This document shows positions 1-5,100 of a stretch of DNA of 5,100 bases, one piece after another. The first letter of the stretch is position 1. Every line of letters starts with the position of its first letter. The notes under the pieces are model-generated. The model did no database searches. It had not been told where the DNA came from and saw only the letters and a list, made by a program, of their open reading frames with translations. The DNA is from Methanobacterium sp. (GTDB taxonomy: Archaea > Methanobacteriota > Methanobacteria > Methanobacteriales > Methanobacteriaceae). The translations under genes and the position numbers were made by a program. The DNA is taken from the NCBI GenBank assembly GCA_020854975.1, contig JAHKLQ010000177.1, positions 1 through 5,100 of the forward strand, written 5' to 3'.

Positions 1-1457
<1,457 letters not shown>

Positions 1458-1465
1458 AAAAATAA

Positions 1466-1502
1466 AAGTTATAACTTATTAGTGATAACTTATAAGTTAT
1501 AA
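1466..1502. repeat. Cluster of overlapping AT palindromes
   Basis: Two perfect palindromes sit side by side: AAGTTATAACTT at 1466-1477 and ATAACTTATAAGTTAT at 1485-1500. The element AAGTTATAA occurs at 1466-1474 and again at 1494-1502. In addition, 1469-1479 (TTATAACTTAT) is exactly complementary to 1492-1502, giving an 11-bp stem with a 12-nt loop. The cluster starts 9 bases after the kae1-bud32 stop and lies about 260 bases before the next start codon. It could be an operator for a dimeric regulator or an RNA hairpin at the transcript end. No T-run follows directly, so a simple hairpin-plus-U terminator is not evident. Confidence 0.6.
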
Positions 1503-1571
1503 GTGAAGGTGCTTTACAACCAGTATTTACCCATAAATATACGTCTAAAAATACAAAGTAATACTCAATAT

Positions 1572-1622
1572 TCCTTTACTATTTTTCTTATCAGCGTTTT
1601 AGAGTTTTTATTCCAATTTTAT
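1572..1622 (+). terminator. Possible T-tract terminator after kae1-bud32
   Basis: The plus strand carries repeated T-runs (about 1582-1586, 1597-1600, 1605-1609 and 1617-1620) within some 50 bases. Archaeal RNA polymerase commonly terminates at such oligo-T stretches without needing a hairpin. The position, between the end of kae1-bud32 and the probable promoter of the next gene, fits. In such AT-rich DNA, T-runs also arise by chance, so the call is moderate to weak. Confidence 0.35.
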
Positions 1623-1697
1623 CATGAATAATTAATTTATATTACCATTTAGGCATTAATCATCACCTTATTAAATAATAATTTTTTAATCTTGATT

Positions 1698-1707
1698 AAT
1701 ATATAAT
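1698..1707 (+). promoter_or_regulatory. Probable archaeal TATA box for the downstream operon
   Basis: AATATATAAT at 1698-1707 resembles the archaeal TATA box. With the usual distance of about 25 bases to the start site, transcription would begin near 1730, leaving a leader of roughly 30 bases before the ATG at 1764. No clear purine-rich BRE is seen directly upstream. Other TATA-like strings occur in this AT-rich gap (for example near 1634-1644), so the choice rests mainly on position. Confidence 0.4.
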
Positions 1708-1755
1708 CATAGGGTCGGAAAAATTATATGAAAGCATTTCCATAAAATATACACA

Positions 1756-1760
1756 GTGAT
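1756..1760 (+). promoter_or_regulatory. Ribosome-binding site supporting the ATG at 1764
   Basis: GTGAT lies 3 bases before the ATG at 1764. It matches the 3' half of the methanogen Shine-Dalgarno sequence AGGAGGTGAT, which normally ends within a few bases of the start codon. The next in-frame ATG (codon 10, position 1791) has no such motif, so 1764 is preferred. Confidence 0.5.
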
Positions 1761-1763
1761 TCT

Positions 1764-3548
1764 ATGGAAAAAGAAATAACAGCAGCAATTATGGCTTCAA
1801 CCTCCGATGTAGATATGATGACCAACGATCGGATTGAAGCTCTGACCAAGGGGCATGGGATGTTAAATATCGCTGCAATATGTGCAGCAAACTCCATTGC
1901 TGAAGATGTTCTGAGGGGGACAGAAATAAGACTCACTGACCACAATGTCCAACAACTACCAATAGACGACGTGTTAAAAAAGGCAATAGATGCAGCAGAA
2001 CTTGCCGGAGCCGACCCAGCCAACGCTGCCCTTATAAGTGCTACTTTATGTTATTTCGCAGGTACCAACGCCCAGGCAGGAGTACCCGCAGGTAACAGGA
2101 AGTTAGGGGCAATGGCCAGGATAATCGCAGGAGTAGATCGTTGCGGTGTCATAGCCATACCCACCGCCAAGGTAAACAATAGAATATCTGGTTACGCAGC
2201 AGTTAAAGCCGTTTATGACGCTGTTTTTGACAATAAAATCATCCCAGAAATAGATGGAAGCATCATGCCCATGGGTGTAGGTGGAGGCCCACTATATGGC
2301 CACGGAGCACTGGGAGAAGACATAGCATTCCCAGAAATCGCTAAAAACGGCGCGGCTGCAGGAACTAAGGGTATGTTAAAAGCCTACGCCAATGTAGGCA
2401 TGCCCCCCAGCCCAATTACTGCTGCAATATTCGGATCTGCAGCTATACTGGAAATAGTCCATCCAGACTCCGAAGTTGGGGAAAAGTACGGTGAAATATT
2501 CAAAGACAACAGTGCCTATGTTTCCGGGTTGGGTGCAGTTGAAGCAGCGGGACTTCCTGAAAAGCTCCATATCAGAGGAACCGGAGAGGAATATGACACC
2601 GCACGCCTAGTAGGTGATTTAGGTGTTATATTGAAAGATATTGGGGGACCTTCAGTTATAGGTATGATGGCCTTTGAAGAGATGTTATCCGCATTCGAAG
2701 AATCCCTAGCCATTGGTGCAGGTTTCTCTGGCGGACCATTGCAACCCCCACTAGGTCATATGACTGCAGATGCGGTACTGGCCATGAAAGTGCTCATCAG
2801 TAGTGGTGGAGACCTGGAAGCAGCTTCAGAAAAAATAAAAGAAATCAAAGAAAACTTTTGGCTTGAACCAGAACTGGCCAAAGTAGCCACCAACACCATA
2901 TCCCGTAAATCAGAACAAGTTAAAAGAGGACCAGTCACTAAGGCAATGATACTGGCTACAGACGGAGGATTAGCACGTGCAGTATCTGAACGAGCTAAAT
3001 TTACCTACGATAAACTGAAAGAAGGTAAAGAACTGGATGAAATTGTGCGCATGCTGGACGATGAGAAACTAGAAAATGTGGAAACTGCCTGCAGTGCCTT
3101 ATTCAGTGGAATGATGGGAAAAGATATAAAGATAGATATAACCCGTTACCAGGGCTGTGCTCGGAGAAGTCCCAATGATTTCCTTAAAAGATACTGTGGA
3201 TTTGACACAGATGCAGCAGTGGAAATCACCATTGATGGAGAAAAAATAGTATTCGATGGTTTATCCCAGAATGTGATACCCGATGCTGTGATTAATAAAA
3301 AAATGGATATACTGGAAGCAATTCCATTAGCAGCTGTTCCAGTGACAGAATTACAACTGTGTGGCCATACCATTATAAACATCATAGTACCTGCAGCCGT
3401 GGCTGCGACAATGGTAAGTGACCTAACACCGAACGAAATAGCTAAAAAAGCCGTAAATGGAGCTTATGTGTCTTCAGCTATTCCTGGAGGAATCCAAAGA
3501 GCAGAAGAAGTTGCTAAACGTGCTATTAAAATAATGGCTGAACTTTAA
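1764..3548 (+). CDS. Conserved-looking protein of unknown function, 594 aa, partner of a LarC2-like protein
   Basis: I do not recognise this protein and assign no reaction. It is clearly a real gene: an uninterrupted frame of 594 codons, a ribosome-binding site, a TATA box upstream, and a composition typical of a soluble folded protein. No signal peptide or convincing membrane span is visible, so it is probably cytoplasmic. Residues 1-90 look helical and alanine-rich. A striking block follows at 101-122 (NAQAGVPAGNRKLGAMARI within it), then a glycine-rich stretch at 165-203 (MGVGGGPLYGHGALGED) and a second at 313-332 (GAGFSGGPLQPPLGHM). Such blocks often form phosphate, cofactor or substrate loops. 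Seven cysteines are present: C40, C96, C127, C443, C465, C478 and C533. C443, C465 and C478 cluster late, which would permit a metal or Fe-S site but does not prove one. No CxxC pair, Walker A motif, or LarA-type HHxxxH motif was seen. The 15-bp gap to the next gene implies cotranscription, so a role tied to a metal cofactor is a reasonable inference only. Confidence 0.9.
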   Translation: MEKEITAAIMASTSDVDMMTNDRIEALTKGHGMLNIAAICAANSIAEDVLRGTEIRLTDHNVQQLPIDDVLKKAIDAAELAGADPANAALISATLCYFAGTNAQAGVPAGNRKLGAMARIIAGVDRCGVIAIPTAKVNNRISGYAAVKAVYDAVFDNKIIPEIDGSIMPMGVGGGPLYGHGALGEDIAFPEIAKNGAAAGTKGMLKAYANVGMPPSPITAAIFGSAAILEIVHPDSEVGEKYGEIFKDNSAYVSGLGAVEAAGLPEKLHIRGTGEEYDTARLVGDLGVILKDIGGPSVIGMMAFEEMLSAFEESLAIGAGFSGGPLQPPLGHMTADAVLAMKVLISSGGDLEAASEKIKEIKENFWLEPELAKVATNTISRKSEQVKRGPVTKAMILATDGGLARAVSERAKFTYDKLKEGKELDEIVRMLDDEKLENVETACSALFSGMMGKDIKIDITRYQGCARRSPNDFLKRYCGFDTDAAVEITIDGEKIVFDGLSQNVIPDAVINKKMDILEAIPLAAVPVTELQLCGHTIINIIVPAAVAATMVSDLTPNEIAKKAVNGAYVSSAIPGGIQRAEEVAKRAIKIMAEL

Positions 3549-3553
3549 TTCCT

Positions 3554-3557
3554 GGGG
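3554..3557 (+). promoter_or_regulatory. Weak ribosome-binding site for the LarC2-like gene
   Basis: GGGG at 3554-3557, inside the 15-base gap between the two genes, ends 6 bases before the ATG at 3564. The spacing is suitable for an abbreviated Shine-Dalgarno motif. It favours 3564 over the in-frame ATG at 3573 (codon 4), although either start keeps the whole recognisable domain. Confidence 0.35.
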
Positions 3558-3563
3558 TATAAC

Positions 3564-4067
3564 ATGCTGTTGATGACTACTGTTGATGATTTACCAGCCG
3601 AAGGCTTGCCCTATGTGATTGAACGGACTATGGAGAAAGGAGCCAAAAATATACACGTCCTTAATGCTATTACCAAAAAAGGACGTGTTGAATATATTTT
3701 TTTAGTGGATGTTGACAGACAACACCTAGAAGATGTATCTGCATTACTTGCCCTGGAATTAGGTACTTTAGGAATAAAAACTTTCAAAACAGAACATATA
3801 CCCCTCCCATTTGAGATCAACTCCCGAAAAGTGACAATAGAAGGGAAAAATGAGCAGTTCGAGTCAGAAGTTCGGGTTAAATACCTGAAAAATGATGATG
3901 ATCATGTTATATCTTTAAAGGCAGAATATGAAGACATTAAAAAAATAGCGTTAACTCTTGAATCTAAGGGGATAAAAATCTCTCTATCAAAATTAAAGAC
4001 CATAATCGAAGCACAAGCTTATAATAAAGTATTAAATGAAGAAGAGATAGTTATAAAAGTTGATTAA
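3564..4067 (+). CDS. Stand-alone LarC C-terminal domain (LarC2/DUF111-like) protein
   Basis: This 167-residue protein resembles the C-terminal half of LarC. LarC uses CTP to insert nickel into the pyridinium bisthiocarboxylate mononucleotide, giving the nickel-pincer cofactor of lactate racemase-type enzymes. The similarity, judged from memory of the family, lies in TTVDDLPAEGLPYVIER (5-21, cf. TNIDDM.PE...Y..E), GAKNIHVLNAITKKGR (26-41, cf. GA.DV...PI.MKK.R), the following strand FLVDV (46-50), LGTLGIK (66-72, cf. TTT.G.R), and VRVKYLK plus AEYEDIKKIA (103-129, cf. PEYED...A). The domain begins almost at the start codon, so no LarC1 half is present, and the gene upstream is not LarC1. It may be a metal-insertion or nucleotide-binding factor for the 594-residue protein encoded 15 bases upstream. 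Divergence at the TTT.G.R motif leaves open whether it still handles nickel or CTP. Family membership is likely; exact function is not established. Confidence 0.8.
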   Translation: MLLMTTVDDLPAEGLPYVIERTMEKGAKNIHVLNAITKKGRVEYIFLVDVDRQHLEDVSALLALELGTLGIKTFKTEHIPLPFEINSRKVTIEGKNEQFESEVRVKYLKNDDDHVISLKAEYEDIKKIALTLESKGIKISLSKLKTIIEAQAYNKVLNEEEIVIKVD

Positions 4068-4141
4068 ATATATTATAAAAGAAATTAAATGAGGAATCAT
4101 TTTATTCGTAAAAAAGATTAGATTGAAACTGAATTTACCTG

Positions 4142-4169
4142 TTTTTCCCCTTATTATTTTTTAATTTTT
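4142..4169 (+). terminator. T-tract terminator for the two-gene operon
   Basis: Three T-runs on the plus strand (4142-4146, 4157-4162 and 4165-4169) lie about 75-100 bases after the LarC2-like stop codon, before the convergent acs gene. Archaeal polymerase stops at such oligo-T stretches. No strong hairpin directly precedes them. Confidence 0.5.
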
Positions 4170-4221
4170 AAAATAAATAAAAAAACGTATTAACATTGAA
4201 CTTTTTTACTCGTTAATACGT
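4170..4221 (-). terminator. Hairpin plus T-tract terminator for acs
   Basis: ACGTATTAAC at 4185-4194 is exactly complementary to GTTAATACGT at 4212-4221, giving a 10-bp stem with a 17-nt loop. Read on the minus strand, the hairpin is followed directly by T-runs (the A-runs at 4179-4185, 4175-4177 and 4170-4173 of the plus strand). It lies about 70 bases beyond the acs stop codon. The T-tail is only on the minus-strand side, so this element serves acs, while the rightward genes use the neighbouring T-tracts. Confidence 0.6.
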
Positions 4222-4291
4222 GTCCATCCTATTCGCTCTTAATCCAGATAATTAAATCTGATTAAACTCAACTTAGCCGCTTTCAAAGGGA

Positions 4292-5100
4292 TTATTCCTC
4301 CAAGGTAGATAAATCTCCTAAGTCCCGGCCTTCCTCCTGGGCACGGAGTACCCGTCGCATGATCTTACCACTCCGGGTTTTCGGTAGTTTTTCAACCTGG
4401 GTTATATCACCTAAAACAGCCACTGGCCCCAGTTCGTAACGAACGTGCCGTTGTAATTCACTGATAAGTTTGGTGGTTAACCTATAACCTTCTTTGAGTA
4501 TGACAAAGGCTTTTATAACCTGGCCTTTGATGGGGTCTGATTTACCAATGACTGCTGCTTCAGCCACAGCAGGATGGGATGAAAATGCAGCTTCAACCTC
4601 AGAAGTTCCAACCCGATGCCCGGCAATCTTCAAAACATCATCGGAACGGCCCTGTATCCAAATATATCCATCCTCATCCTTACGGGCCATATCCCCTGCA
4701 GTGTAAAATCCACCAGGTATCTCTTTCCAGTAAGAATTAACGAATCCCTCTTCATTCTTATACAGATTCCTGAACATGGCAGGCCATGGTCTTTTAACCA
4801 CCACATATCCATCTTCACCCACAGGAACAGGGTTACCATTTTCATCCACCAAATCTATATCCACACCAGGCAGAGGTAAAGTAGGTGTTCCTGGTTTCAG
4901 GGGAGAAATAGGCAGTGGTGCAATCATGTGCATTCCAGTCTCAGTCTGCCACCAGGTATCCATTATAGGTGTTTTCTCATGGCCAATATTTTTATATAAC
5001 CACATCCAGGCTGCAGGATTCATTGGTTCACCCACACTGCCCAGTATTTTGAGGGAAGAAAGATTATAAAAAGTTGGATATTTACTCCCATATCTCATTA
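4292..5100 (-). CDS. acs: Acetyl-CoA synthetase, AMP-forming (C-terminal part, 5' end beyond window)
   Basis: Acs activates acetate with ATP to acetyl-AMP and then forms acetyl-CoA; in methanogens this allows acetate assimilation into cell carbon. The frame runs open through the right edge, and about 269 of the family's usual 630-650 residues are present. Counting from the ATG codon at 5096-5098, which is internal, the visible motifs are GSVGEPMNP at 20-28, DTWWQTETG at 47-55 (nucleotide-binding; W50 matches the tryptophan that limits the acyl pocket to acetate-sized groups), YTAGD at 132-136, [13 protein letters not shown] at 150-162 with hinge aspartate D153, and [11 protein letters not shown] at 239-249 with catalytic lysine K245. 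K245 is the residue inactivated by acetylation in bacterial Acs, so similar control is possible. The C-terminus, ending GDLSTLEE, is complete. The gene converges on the LarC2-like gene with a 224-bp gap and ends at TAA (4292-4294). No frameshift or missing motif is seen. Confidence 0.95.
   Translation of the reverse strand, partial: MRYGSKYPTFYNLSSLKILGSVGEPMNPAAWMWLYKNIGHEKTPIMDTWWQTETGMHMIAPLPISPLKPGTPTLPLPGVDIDLVDENGNPVPVGEDGYVVVKRPWPAMFRNLYKNEEGFVNSYWKEIPGGFYTAGDMARKDEDGYIWIQGRSDDVLKIAGHRVGTSEVEAAFSSHPAVAEAAVIGKSDPIKGQVIKAFVILKEGYRLTTKLISELQRHVRYELGPVAVLGDITQVEKLPKTRSGKIMRRVLRAQEEGRDLGDLSTLEE

Larger units (their letters stand above)
1458..1763. other. AT-rich intergenic region, no gene seen
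   Basis: This 306-bp gap between two codirectional genes contains no convincing coding frame on either strand. There is no GC-rich block of the kind expected for a tRNA or other structured RNA in an AT-rich methanogen. It holds a palindrome cluster just after the kae1-bud32 stop, a stretch of T-tracts that could end that transcript, and a TATA-like element near its right end. A five-codon ATG frame at 1728-1745 (MKAFP, then TAA) precedes the next gene but has no clear ribosome-binding site and is probably chance. Confidence 0.7.

Noticed and set aside
1728..1745. Five-codon leader frame (MKAFP) before the 594-aa gene
   Set aside because: No clear Shine-Dalgarno motif, no run of regulatory codons, no attenuator hairpin downstream, and it may overlap the predicted transcription start.
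1724..2023. Minus-strand 99-codon open frame overlapping the start of the 594-aa gene
   Set aside because: It lies mostly inside a strong plus-strand gene, has Ser/Ala/Ile-rich composition typical of an antisense shadow, and has no recognisable motif or ribosome-binding site.
3146..3385. Minus-strand 79-codon open frame inside the 594-aa gene
   Set aside because: Entirely antisense to a well-supported gene, with no motif and low-complexity Ser/Ile/Thr composition.
1764..3548. Possible assignment of the 594-aa protein to iron-sulfur L-serine dehydratase, cysteine desulfidase or LarA
   Set aside because: The overall Gly/Ala-rich character and scattered cysteines are suggestive, but the signature segments and catalytic spacing of those families could not be found.
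4066..4080. TATA-like string just after the LarC2-like gene
   Set aside because: No plus-strand gene follows before the convergent acs gene; the only nearby ATG frame (4089) runs ten codons.
4241..4263. Short imperfect inverted repeat (AATCCAGAT / ATCTGATT) near the acs 3' end
   Set aside because: Eight pairs with a bulge in AT-rich sequence and no T-run in either direction; a better terminator lies at 4170-4221.
4776..5069. Plus-strand 97-codon open frame opposite acs
   Set aside because: It mirrors highly conserved Acs motifs on the opposite strand; the Gly/Pro/Ser-rich product is what antisense of that region yields.

Overview
The window looks like a chromosomal segment of a methanogenic archaeon, most likely in or near Methanobacteriales. 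The main evidence is the first gene, a Kae1-Bud32 fusion, an archaeal architecture that matches my memory of the Methanocaldococcus jannaschii protein closely along its length. The very AT-rich intergenic DNA, archaeal TATA-like elements, T-tract terminators and Shine-Dalgarno pieces (GTGAT, GGGG) agree with this. The genus is an inference; no 16S or mcr gene is present.

Layout. Positions 1-1457 (+) hold a kae1-bud32 gene for tRNA t6A modification, cut at the left edge. Positions 1458-1763 are a 306-bp AT-rich gap with a cluster of short palindromes just after the stop, scattered T-tracts, and a probable TATA box for the next gene. Positions 1764-3548 (+) encode an intact 594-residue protein that I do not recognise. 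Fifteen bases later, positions 3564-4067 (+) encode a 167-residue protein resembling only the C-terminal domain (LarC2, PF01969/DUF111) of the nickel-insertion enzyme LarC. Positions 4068-4291 are a convergent intergenic region with T-tracts for the rightward genes and a hairpin plus T-tract for the leftward gene. Positions 4292-5100 (-) are the C-terminal part of an AMP-forming acetyl-CoA synthetase (acs), cut at the right edge.

How the genes relate. Kae1-Bud32 and Acs are housekeeping genes with no evident link to the middle pair. The unknown 594-residue gene and the LarC2-like gene are tightly spaced, codirectional and in the same frame, so they probably form a two-gene operon. This pair is the most interesting content: a free-standing metal-insertion-type domain next to a large glycine- and alanine-rich protein with seven cysteines. 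It could be an enzyme with its cofactor-maturation partner, but that is a hypothesis. No mobile element, CRISPR array, tRNA or rRNA was seen.
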